DNA of 64,000 bases from Owenia fusiformis (lineage: Eukaryota; Annelida; Polychaeta; Sabellida; Oweniidae): contig CAIIXF020000007.1 of NCBI GenBank assembly GCA_903813345.2, forward strand, positions 6,203,730 to 6,267,729, in the 5' to 3' direction. Made by a program: the position numbers and the translations under genes. Below the pieces are notes generated by a model. It did no database searches, was not told where the DNA came from, and worked only from the letters and a program-made list of their open reading frames with translations. Positions 22,411-31,389 of the stretch are shown here, one piece after another (position 1 is the stretch's first letter; the number at the start of each line of letters is the position of its first letter).

Positions 22411-22807
22411 TGTTAGTGGTATTTTACAAGCTTGATGTTCGGTATCACTGTACTTGTGAATTGTATAGGGGATGTTGCCTCCTATATGTTGAAGTTATTT
22501 GACGTGAACAATATCCACCAAATTCGTATCAATGTTATGATAGTCTGATGCTTAATCGCTAGTTAATATTATCCGTGTGTGATTTTTAGTGTCAATCTCT
22601 TAATACACTCAGCATATAAAGGCTCAAATTCATATCGTAGTTTTAGTCACATATTATCGCCCACTAAGGGAAAAAATTACACGTGGATCACAAACATTTG
22701 GCTGCCACTCGAGATACCATCAGGGACTCTCCAGATTTCATAGGAACGAATGTTTATATGAGTTTATCATGTATTTGAAAATATAAACATATTATAAAGT
22801 TTGTCAG

Positions 22808-23230
22808 TCTACCCCTAAAGGTGTTCAACAGCTGATTGGTACTAGCGATCCCGATGCAACAAAACGCAAGACACTGTTGTGCGCGTTGTGTGAATTTAAC
22901 ACCACACACAAAAATAGTCTTACAAGGCATATGTCCAGAAAGCACACCTCTGTTTATTATGTTTTTGAATGCGATCAGTGTGGCAAGATTTATAAAAGCA
23001 AGGACACCTTGAACGATCACGTTCGAGGTTACCATAATGGAGAGTTTAGGTGCTCTCAATACATACACTCGTATTCTACACCGGTAACATTCCGATCACA
23101 TCAATCAGTGGGCCGTGTTACACTCGTTTCCATGACATTTCACAAGCGTATCCTCTGGGAAAAGATAAATCCTTCTCTTGCTCACTCTACGGGGGATCAT
23201 ATAAACTGAGATTTGGAGATCTTGTTCAGG
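22808..23230 (+). pseudogene. Decayed C2H2 zinc-finger exon
   Basis: After a possible acceptor (tttgtcag at 22,800-22,807) the frame reads STPKGVQQLIGTSDPDATKR, then two well-formed fingers: CALCEFNTTHKNSLTRHMSRKH and CDQCGKIYKSKDTLNDHVRGYH, both C-x2-C-x12-H-x4-H. Past about 23,050 the finger pattern breaks. A third (RCSQYIHSY) lacks its partners, and a finger-like SFSCSLYGGSYKLRFG appears in a different frame near 23,170. This points to frameshifts in a former multi-finger protein. It lies inside the inverted-repeat-bounded unit 15,616-23,565, next to the LINE that interrupted it. A cellular zinc-finger gene or a transposon-borne one are both possible. Confidence 0.6.
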
Positions 23231-23496
23231 TTAGCCATAAAAAGGTTTGGGATTTGTTTTTTTCTACTGTGATATTAATGATTTGGCTCTAAGGCGAGAA
23301 ATCTGTACTTTCTGATTGATATTCCATTATGAACAGTTACATTGCTAAAATAGCTCATGTTTAACATTTTTTTGTTACATTACTATTAAATACAGCATAA
23401 ACTATATTCAACAAACACAATTTCAAAAAGGATAATATAGAAGTTAACCTTTATTTTCCATTTTTAAGCAGCTGTGCCTCTCATGACTTTCCAAAA

Positions 23497-23565
23497 CAGG
23501 TCATATTCGTAGCCTAAGAACCGGTCATACTCAATATACGCGGATACTCTAGTATCCCGTGCATG
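23497..23565 (-). repeat. Right arm of the ~70-bp inverted repeat pair
   Basis: Reverse complement of the arm at 15,616-15,684; see there. The arms are 7.8 kb apart, of which about 6 kb is LINE, leaving an original unit of roughly 2 kb. Confidence 0.75.
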
Positions 23566-24310
23566 GGAGACTATGGCGTGAACCTCTTTTCCCTACTCAT
23601 ACTACTATATCTTTGTTTCCAGGACATAGGCAGAGGAAGCAGCCCCCCACACTCCAATTAAAATGCAGATGCTTTTTTTCTATTTTTTTCATATTATATA
23701 ATTGTGTATAAACCATGTTTTACAAATCTTAATTACTACATTGAGGGACACCTATTCACCTTTCCATAAAGTCAGCTCATGAATATTATAATGAGCCGCT
23801 TAAAAATCTGTGACGTCAATGGGAGAAACTTTTTCCCGCGAAAAACAAATGCAATTGAGTTTACATGTAAATCCTCGGTTGATTGCTGTAAGTTTTACCT
23901 CTTCAAATGTGCAAATTATCAGTAAATTATTGACGGATTTTTTATTGAACGTCAGATTGACATTTATTTACGCCTTCTAAGCGATTTAAATATTAAATTT
24001 CTGTTCATAATGAGTAAATAAATTGAAGAGAACTACTCCCGGTCATTTTTCAATCATAATGGGAACTGCATGTGAACAGGTGAAATTATCATAATCATTG
24101 GTTCACCAACATTATAACATGTCTCTCATGCATAAAAATATATAGATAGACAATCTATTTTAAGTTAATCTTCAGTGTCATTTGATGAATGACCAGTTCA
24201 AATTAAAAACATTTGCTCTTATTCATTTAATCATTGACTTCACTACTCCCATAATTCAATTAACTAATCACGATTACTTCCTATCTATTTCTGCAAGTCA
24301 TATATTATAA

Positions 24311-24449
24311 GTTATTGAATGATTTGAAGTGCAATACAGAATATATTCTGCTCGAGAAATTCCGTATTTGGAACGAGACGAAGTCGAGTGCCAATACAGA
24401 ATATCGAGACAGAATATATCCTGTATTGCACTTCAAATCATTCAATAAC
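24311..24449. repeat. Nested hairpin: 40-bp near-perfect inverted repeat
   Basis: The left arm 24,311-24,350 (gttattgaatgatttgaagt...) pairs with 24,410-24,449 at 39 of 40 positions across a 59-bp spacer. The spacer itself can fold: gtatttgg pairs with ccaatac, and cgag pairs with ctcg. Further ctgtattgc copies follow at 24,470-24,555. Probably a short foldback element. Confidence 0.85.
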
Positions 24450-25870
24450 GTTTTTATTGTGTGATCCTCTGTATTGCTATTGAATTTGGCCCCTCCGTAC
24501 CAATATTTTCTGTATTGCGACGGAGATGATAAATGGGGACAATCTCAGTAGCAATACAGATTGGTACAGCACAAGAACTGACCAATCAGAGGGCTTCATT
24601 TTACAGATCATACGATAAAAGATCGTATCTTGAAAATATTATAGTGAAAACATCGGAATATAGAATTGATATATTCCAATGTATATTTCCCGCTGCGTAT
24701 CTCCCGATCCAAATATTCCCGGGAAAATGTTTTTTATTCAGTGTAGAAACAGTCAATTTGTTAGAATATCTTGCTAAAGCAAAACTGTCAAAATAGATCC
24801 AGCAGACCGTAGAATTTTTCTTAGCCAAAATGATGATGGATTTCTCGAAAATAATGAGAACGCTTAGAAAACAAACCTGAATATGCAGGGTGTCCTGAAA
24901 ACTTCACTTGTGAAACCTAACTTGTCATAGGATAAATTAGTTATGTGATGATCGGTTTTGAATAATGATCACCGGAAAGATTTCAAAGAAAGAGCGTATA
25001 TCTATAATATTCATTGATGATATGTTGACATTGCTGATCGTTATTGACATCGCTGATGGCGAATTAATACCAAAAGGTAACGATATCGTATATGTACTAT
25101 GAACAGATTTCATTTGGTAAATAATAAAGTAATGGTTTAAGTCTAGCTTCTTGGATAGAAAATTTGGCTTCGAAGTTATCTTTTTAATAGCCAATGGGCG
25201 TTCTCCAAGTTTGGAGGATGAAATGAAGGTTTTTTAATGAAGCCCAGTTGCGTTTAGCGATAAACCCGTTCTACGTTTTACTTAAATTGCAACTGGAAAA
25301 AGTTCCAATGAAAAGAAAGTTAGTTTAGTCATATCATAGGCTTTCATGATCTTGAAAGCCCATGGTTTTAGTTACCGTAACATATTCATGCATGCTTTTG
25401 AAAATATTTTGTTAATGTGTATTTATCGAGATTGGATCGATCCTCAATAACAAAGTCAAACAGATCGTGTTTCAATTCGATTGGTTTCGTTTGCGCGAAT
25501 GTCACTCATGGTGAATTTCTGATGGAACTTTTTACTACGACATATAACCATTTAACAGAATATTGTATGACCACTATCAGATAATTAAACCGAGTTGTTT
25601 GTAACTTCACAATTTACATTTTTTGTTTACAATCGCACTAGGTATGTGAGCCCGGGTATGTGAAGCTGATCTCAGAAGTCTTAATAAACAATAGTTATGT
25701 CAAAAAATGATTAATTTAAATTACATAGGGTTCGGAATCAAAGTGCCCCGTCCATATTTCATATTTGATTAAAAATAATTGGTTCATTTGGCAAATAGAA
25801 TCCTTTTTATTGTAGTTTATTCAAAATATTCCAATGCTGGCTTTACTAATTCTTCAAAACTTTCTACCAT

Positions 25871-25907
25871 TGACGTCATTGATTTGACTCATTTGCATAC
25901 AACCAAT
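25871..25907. promoter_or_regulatory. Clustered CRE, AP-1, octamer and CCAAT motifs
   Basis: Within 37 bp: TGACGTCA (25,871), TGACTCA (25,885), ATTTGCAT, the octamer complement (25,891), and CCAAT (25,903). All are exact consensus. It lies about 0.5 kb beyond the 3' end of the minus-strand secreted-peptide gene. Whether it is an enhancer or chance is unknown. Confidence 0.35.
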
Positions 25908-26345
25908 CAGCGCGCAGGAAATTATCGATTTTCTTTACTTTGTGGAAAGGTGAATAATGCCACTGGCGATTGGATCCCTCATGTATGATATGTACTTTTA
26001 ATGATTAATAAAATTCTCTGTTCCGTTTCAATATTCAGTCCATACTACCAATTGCAAAATGGTCAACTATGCTATTACTAGCTATAACTTTATCTATTAA
26101 AACACTAATAGCCAAAGCCTCACGTTCCCGCACATGAGTTTGTATATGAATCATGGTGTATTAGCCACTCTGAAGAACCATTGATCATTTGTACGTAGGC
26201 CATGATCAATTTACACAAGCACATCATTGATTTAAATGTTGGCCTCTTCAGAGATAAATAGGATGACGTCAAAGATTAAAAATCTGCTCTGCTATCATAA
26301 AAATCAGTATTGAAACAGTTAACTGTGTTCATCAACGCATATCTG

Positions 26346-26642
26346 CTATCCTGTACGCCTCCGACCCCTCCTTCGCCTTAATCCTTCCTCCTCCTCTGGG
26401 GGTTCAAGTGGTGGAAGCTCGTGGAAGAGAATATAACCAGCTGGGATGACACCCCATTTAGCGTAAAAGTTCTCCAAACCCAAATCAGATTTTCTAGCTA
26501 AAATATCCAAGTCTCGTTTATGCTCCGCGAGATTGGGTCCTTTGTGTTTATAACCAGGACGGCAGTCTATCCCCTTGATTATCATTAGAAGGAATGTCAC
26601 AATATAGAAAATATATAATTGCATCGTTTTCCACATATTCAT
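26346..26642 (-). CDS. Small secreted peptide with Glu-rich block and poly-Arg tail (member 1)
   Basis: 98 residues. The start at 26,642 (MNMWKTMQLYIFYIVTFLLM) puts a strong signal peptide at the N-terminus, ending near IDC; an in-frame upstream Met would place a polar tail before it. The mature part is about 70 residues with charged repeats (HKRDLDILARKSDLG). It then has the family module: hydrophobic AGYILFHEL, then PPLEPPEEEEGL, then RRRRGRRRTG at the end. No domain is recognised. Intronless in this model. It is head-to-head with member 2, with about 330 bp between start codons, so a shared promoter is possible. The acid block followed by Arg runs resembles convertase sites or a cationic tail. 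Function unknown; a secreted matrix, gland or defence peptide is a guess. Confidence 0.7.
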   Translation of the reverse strand: MNMWKTMQLYIFYIVTFLLMIIKGIDCRPGYKHKGPNLAEHKRDLDILARKSDLGLENFYAKWGVIPAGYILFHELPPLEPPEEEEGLRRRRGRRRTG

Positions 26643-26973
26643 TTCTGCAACAGTTTCGAGCGTTTTCTGTTCAGGAACTTCCGTTTGCCAAACGAATCTC
26701 AATTGAAGTTTTGATGATACGGATAGGTACAAGCATGTTTTTATTTAAAGTCAAGCTACATATTTGGTATGAGGTTGATCAAATAGCAGGAATTGCAAAC
26801 ATTCCGGGTTTGCTATTAAATTTACTATCCCAGGAAACACCATAAATGGTCTACGGTTTATGTATCCTAGCCTCGCATTCGTTTGCAGTATCATGACAAG
26901 CTTGCAAATATAGCTCATCAAGTGCCGAAAAAACTAGTAAGTCATTTCAGTTGTGATTCACAATTTCTCTAAA

Positions 26974-27237
26974 ATGGAATTTATTACACGGTCTATGATC
27001 ATAGTTGTTATTATGATTATGCTAGAAATGCAAATATTTATAGAAGCCATTGGAATTTCTAACAATATACACATAGGGCATGTAGGACGTCGCGGGGGTT
27101 ATGGAAAACCGGAGTTGACTGTAAACGATTTGATTTACTTGTTACACACTCGTTTCAAGGGCCCACCGGAACCCCCAGAGCCCGCTGAAGGAGCAAGAAG
27201 AAGACGAAGGCGAAGACGGTTTCGAAACAGAGGATAG
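26974..27237 (+). CDS. Small secreted peptide with Pro/Glu block and poly-Arg tail (member 2)
   Basis: 87 residues from the ATG at 26,974. An in-frame ATG at 26,953 would add seven residues before the signal peptide. The signal peptide is MEFITRSMIIVVIMIMLEMQ plus a few residues. The mature part begins near ISNNIHIGHVGRRGGYGKPE, then the shared module: VNDLIYLLHTRF, GPPEPPEPAEGA, and a C-terminal run of eight Arg followed by FRNRG. A polyadenylation signal AATAAA is at about 27,364. Similarity to members 1, 3 and 4 is confined to the layout and the C-terminal module, while the middle differs. This pattern is typical of fast-evolving secreted products. No known family is recognised. Confidence 0.75.
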   Translation: MEFITRSMIIVVIMIMLEMQIFIEAIGISNNIHIGHVGRRGGYGKPELTVNDLIYLLHTRFKGPPEPPEPAEGARRRRRRRRFRNRG

Positions 27238-27576
27238 TCAGCTGTTATATTATTCCGCCAAAGTTAACACATGTAGGAAATACGAAACATATATTAGTTA
27301 TCACATTAATTTGAACGTGTCGATGTCACATTATGAGTTCCAAATGCCATTGATGTGCTCTTGAATAAACGTCAAACACTGATTAAAAACTATTAATTTA
27401 ATTGTTGATCATTGTTGTCACAATTTTATAAATTAATTGTTTAACTTATAACCTTATTTGGACGTTTTATTTATTTGCAACGCACTCGGAGAGTTTACCC
27501 TTGAGCAAATGGAGAACACAATGTAAAAAGAAGACAAGTTTGAAAATAAGTCCAGTTTGAATCTGTTACTAGAAAC

Positions 27577-27924
27577 ATGTTGATTAGCAAAATCGCGATT
27601 GGATTTATGCTGATGTTAATTCATTGTAAAGTACAAGAGGTCAGTAGCGTGTTTGGACACTTTGGCTTCGGTGGCCACCATGGACACGGGCATAGTCTTG
27701 GATTTCGACCCGGCTTTGGATTCGGCAACACACACCCACTCTTGGGAGGTCATGGAGGCGGAGGTTACGGTAAAGGAGGTGGTGGAGTTCCGATACCATT
27801 AGTACTGTATCTATTACAACAGGCAATGAAACCCCCACCGGAGGAAGAAGGGGCGAGAGGGGCCAGAGCCCGAAGACGACGGGCAAGGCGAAGGCAACGA
27901 AATATCGCCCGGCGACGTGGTTAA
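27577..27924 (+). CDS. Gly/His-rich secreted peptide with poly-Arg tail (member 3)
   Basis: 115 residues, starting MLISKIAIGFMLMLIHCKVQ (signal peptide). Residues about 25-72 are rich in Gly, His and Phe (VFGHFGFGGHHGHGHSLG, later GGHGGGGYGKGGGG). The shared module follows: PIPLVLYLLQQAMK, PPPEEEGA, then an Arg-rich end with RARRRRARRRQRN and ARRRG. Gly-rich secreted proteins with basic C-termini occur among mollusc shell-matrix proteins (shematrin type). That is only a compositional parallel. Downstream of member 2 in the same orientation, about 340 bp away. Intronless; the G-rich centre is a low-complexity region that may vary in length between individuals. Confidence 0.75.
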   Translation: MLISKIAIGFMLMLIHCKVQEVSSVFGHFGFGGHHGHGHSLGFRPGFGFGNTHPLLGGHGGGGYGKGGGGVPIPLVLYLLQQAMKPPPEEEGARGARARRRRARRRQRNIARRRG

Positions 27925-28112
27925 AGTCAAAACGCCATACATGTACTGTCTTTCCTTGGGCTATTTGTTATAACATTTAACGACTTAATTTAATATAAAA
28001 CATGTCAAAGAGCTCAAGACATAAAAGGACACCCATTAAAATATAGTTATTTAATATTCGGTATAAGTATATTGTCTCATTTCTGCAATGCGAATATCTT
28101 CAAACTACAACC

Positions 28113-28373
28113 ATGCGCTTCAATGCAAGTCGAGCTGTATGTGTCCTGCTTGTGACACTGTCTTTATTCAAGAGCTCAAATGGGCACCTAAATATCGGTG
28201 GTGTATTTGCTGGCTTTAATGGTGTACCGTACAATGAAGTATACGGCCTGGACGTTCACAAAGATGGTGCACGGGGGGAAAATAAAAATCCAACACAAGG
28301 AAATACCAACCCATTGTTTCTATATCTACTCATACGACGATCACAGGGCGTTGAAGAGCCACCACCAGAATAA
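28113..28373 (+). CDS. Secreted peptide of the same family, lacking the Arg tail (member 4)
   Basis: 86 residues. The signal peptide is MRFNASRAVCVLLVTLSLFK plus SSNG, followed by HLNIGGVFAGFNGVPYNE. The module is NPLFLYLLIRRSQG, then VEEPPPE directly at the stop codon. The position where the other members continue into Gly-Ala-Arg repeats is a TAA, and the codons after it (CGT AGC AAA) do not form an Arg run. Either the tail was lost or it never existed here. It is followed immediately by a degenerate tandem copy. Same strand as members 2 and 3. Confidence 0.65.
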   Translation: MRFNASRAVCVLLVTLSLFKSSNGHLNIGGVFAGFNGVPYNEVYGLDVHKDGARGENKNPTQGNTNPLFLYLLIRRSQGVEEPPPE

Positions 28374-28419
28374 CGTAGCAAAATATGATACCTATTATAA
28401 TCATGCATATTATAGACAT

Positions 28420-28660
28420 TGGACTCATTTTCAGCAATGCAAATATCTTCAGACTATACAACCATGCGTCTCAATGCAAGTCGAGCTGTAGTCGTACAGC
28501 GAATGACACTGGCTATATTCGAAAACCTAAATGGATGTCTCAATTCTGCGGAGGTGTGTTTGCTGTTTTTATGGTGTACCTTACAATGTAGTACACGGCT
28601 TTGATCTTCAGACAGTTGGTGTACGCACGAAATAAAAATGGAAAGAAAATAGGAACCCAT
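28420..28660 (+). pseudogene. Broken tandem copy of secreted-peptide member 4
   Basis: The sequence from about 28,410 repeats 28,080 onward (ctcatttt...gcaatgc(a/g)aatatcttca, then atgcg..tcaatgcaagtcgagctgta), offset about 330-340 bp. The N-terminus reads MRLNASRAVVVQRMTLAIFE. The signal-peptide core is damaged and the frame is lost in the middle (tgtttgctgtttttatggtg versus tatttgctggctttaatggtg). It is therefore a dead duplicate of the neighbouring gene. Confidence 0.75.
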
Positions 28661-29099
28661 TGAGTTATCCCCATTTTAACGACAACAAAGAGAATTGTGC
28701 ACGATAACGACACTCTTACAAACGCTGATGCAATAACGCTAGGCCCGGGAACGCAGTAGTAAAATGTATTTAAATAGTATTTCTTACTCTGTTATGTCAA
28801 TCATTCGTCGATCGATCTTTTTAAATGCCATCTTTATGTGTAAGTTGGCAAGTGTATATCTAGTTGAAATAATAAAAAATAATAAACTCAGTACACTTGA
28901 ACACTTAAACAAAGAATAGATTGTGTTATTATTTACTACATATATATTCTAGATGCTAATTGGCCCATTCATGGTCACATGATATGAAATAGACTAATTC
29001 CTTGGAAAATCCCTGCTAACAGGGAAGATAAAAGTACTAATCACCAATTAGGTCATGTGACCAGTCATAACATAAGGGTTATGTACTGGGAGGTTTCGG

Positions 29100-29764
29100 A
29101 TATAGGGTATATCCCGAGGGATATATAGAGATTATCCTATATGAGGTTCAGGATATTGGGATTATCCCGAGGCCAATATAATATATTTGCCCGAGGGCCG
29201 CAGGTCCCGAGGGAAAATATGTTATATTGGCCAAGGGATAATCCTAATATCCTGAACCGACTATAGGATAATATGTTTATCCCATACCAATCTTGTTAAT
29301 CTTGTTCACATTGTTCAATCGTGGGAATATTTTAAAATAGACATGTCCAGTTTTGTTTTCTTGGCCGTGGGCGGATTTTCCTGTTCTCTCAAATATTCCC
29401 ACATTTATTTTCTCGAATCTTTGATTGATTAAGTGGATGTTCCTTCCCTTTTTAAACCATCAAACAGATACCGATTGTCTGTGTTTTCTCCATTATCGTT
29501 TACAGTCATTACGCGAACGTTACAAATTATGAACAAATATGCGAGCGGCGATTATGACGTAGCGGGCAGATATACTATATCTGCCCGCTCGGAGCGGGAC
29601 GTAAAGCTATATCTGCCCGCTGATGAAAATATAAGTTTTTACAAACCTGCTTTATGTACCTGTAACACGTCCAAGTATGGGATAAATTTATATCTCCCCG
29701 AGGGACCAAAGGATATACCCAATATCCAAAACCGACCTTACATAACTGGTGTATCTCATACTTG
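29100..29764 (+). repeat. Palindrome-rich interspersed repeat, copy C
   Basis: The hairpin module at about 29,128-29,275 is a 150-bp imperfect inverted repeat folding on gggccgcaggtccc. It is followed by a spacer and, at about 29,550-29,640, by the perfect palindrome gcgggcagatata-c-tatatctgcccgc. That palindrome is repeated as a half site before gctgatgaaaatataag. It ends near caagtatgggataaa. No protein-coding content. About 80-90% like copy D by eye. Confidence 0.85.
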
Positions 29765-29884
29765 AGTGAGTTTTGGGTTCCACCCTTTTCAAAGGACAAG
29801 ATAGGCCTATACTGTAAAAGCACAATTTATATTTCGTAATGAAATTGTATCATTTAAACTTTTCAACTTTTTTAGAATTTAAGA

Positions 29885-30540
29885 CTAAGCCTGGAGCGGG
29901 ACGATATATCCTGCCCGCCCCTCAGATATGACATATATTCCCCGACGATATTTACCCCAAACCCAATCAAGTATGAGATACATAGAGATTATCCTATATG
30001 AGGTTCAGGATATTGGGATTATCCCGAGGCCAATATAATATATCTGCCCGAGGGCCGTAGGTCCCGAGGGTAGATGTATTATATTGGCCAAGGGATAATC
30101 CAAATATCCTGAACCGACTATAGGATGATCTGTTTATCCCATACCAATCACATTATCCAATTGGCCACAGTTCAGAAACTTTGCAACCAACCGTGGAGTT
30201 ATTTAAAAATATTCATGTCCAGTTTTGTATTATTGTCCGTAGCCGGATTTTCCTGTTCAAATCTTTGATTATTAATGGGGCATACTGCTCCTTCCCTTCT
30301 TAAAAGCATCAAACAGATCGCGATTGTCTGCGTTTTTCTCCATTGTCGTTTACAGTATGAGAACGTTACAAAAAAAGAATCAATACGGGAACAGCGATTA
30401 TGACGTAGCGGGCAGATATACTATATCTGCCCGCGGAGCGGGACGTAAAGCTATATCTGCCCGCTGATGAAAATATAAGTTTTTACAAACCGGCTTTATG
30501 TACCTGTAACACGTCCAAGTATGGGATAATACGTTTTATC
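29885..30540 (+). repeat. Palindrome-rich interspersed repeat, copy D
   Basis: Same order as copy C: caagtatgagatacataga at the start, hairpin module with arms at about 29,986-30,056 and 30,059-30,132, spacer, then the gcgggcagatata/tatatctgcccgc palindrome at about 30,408-30,435. It ends with caagtatgggataa. It follows copy C by about 120 bp in the same orientation, so the two form a near-tandem pair. Confidence 0.85.
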
Positions 30541-30764
30541 CTCTCTGCCCTGGGATTATAGGGGTTGAATGGTAACATACCTTCACACGCCAATAAGAAT
30601 CTGTAAGCATTAAATGTTGAAATTGAAAGAAATGTCCCATTACGCCGTAAATATGACATAAACATTTATGATTAAAAACTTAACTATTAATAAGTAAACG
30701 TATTCCAGGGCCTCAGCGAACATCTCTCAGTTTCCTGTGTTAATTAATATTCATAACGAAGAAA

Positions 30765-31020
30765 TACTTGCATGACACATATAAGTGTAAAATTTATTAT
30801 CTATTGTCGATTATGAACGTCTTAATTAATTTAAGGAAGACGAATTAAAACAAGAACACACTTGCTTGACATCTATATAAAGGTAAACATAGTCCAAATC
30901 TGTTATCGATTATGAACGTCTGTAGGGTGGAGGATTAAAACGAAGGACACACTTGACTGTGACTGACACCTATAAATAAAGGCAAAGTTCGAACTGATCT
31001 CCCGAGTGTGAACGTGTGTA
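30765..31020. repeat. Degenerate ~99-bp tandem repeat, two to three units
   Basis: gattatgaacgtct occurs at 30,809 and 30,908, with a weaker third near 31,004. Each is followed by gaattaaaacaagaacacactt or gattaaaacgaaggacacactt. Diverged units. Confidence 0.55.
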
Positions 31021-31065
31021 TATTTTATGATGACTTGTGTTACGCGGTAAACACGATACAAAAAT

Positions 31066-31099
31066 ATGCCATATTCCGAAACGAATATGGCATATTAAC
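31066..31099. repeat. Perfect 14-bp-arm hairpin
   Basis: aatatgccatattc, six bases, then gaatatggcatatt. Confidence 0.7.
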
Positions 31100-31389
31100 T
31101 TGCAGTGTATGACAGATTCACCTGCGGTAATATACTAGTATGGCATACACACTAACCAATGAGAACGTGATACGGAAGTACGCAATTGTCAATTGCTTCG
31201 ATTGAACGAACGAGTGAAAGGTGTTGTATCGATATGGAGAACTGAATTCAACATTATTTTTCTATTAAACCAATCATTGAAAACATTCTGTAAAAACACG
31301 GTATGTTATGTAATGTTGACTGAGTGACAACAATTTAATGCGAAAATTATTTAGAAATATTTTATAAACCTGTTTTTGTATACCTTGTA

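Larger units (their letters stand above)
16480..22500 (-). mobile_element. Full-length L1/Tx1-like LINE, both ORFs open
   Basis: The minus-strand element ends in a poly-A tail, seen as 24 T at 16,480-16,503. Order 5' to 3': ORF1 (22,410-21,142), a 638-bp inter-ORF gap, then ORF2 (20,503-16,685). No frameshift or stop interrupts either ORF, which suggests a young and possibly competent copy. The 5' end was not fixed (somewhere between about 22,430 and 22,750), and I could not find the target-site duplication expected next to ggaaagaaaag at the tail. Placement near L1/Tx1 rests on the APE-type endonuclease, the RT wording (WRPISLLN, DFEKAFDS) and the coiled-coil/RRM-type ORF1. Confidence 0.9.
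23566..26345. other. Intergenic stretch before the secreted-peptide cluster
   Basis: No gene recognised. It contains the nested hairpin at 24,311-24,449, a single mariner-type end-like motif at 24,893 (cagggtgtcctgaaaac, partner not found), and a tight cluster of transcription-factor-type motifs at 25,871-25,907. Confidence 0.5.

Noticed and set aside
29433-29765. 110-codon frame in palindrome repeat copy C
   Set aside because: Composed of the repeat modules; not conserved as protein in copy D.
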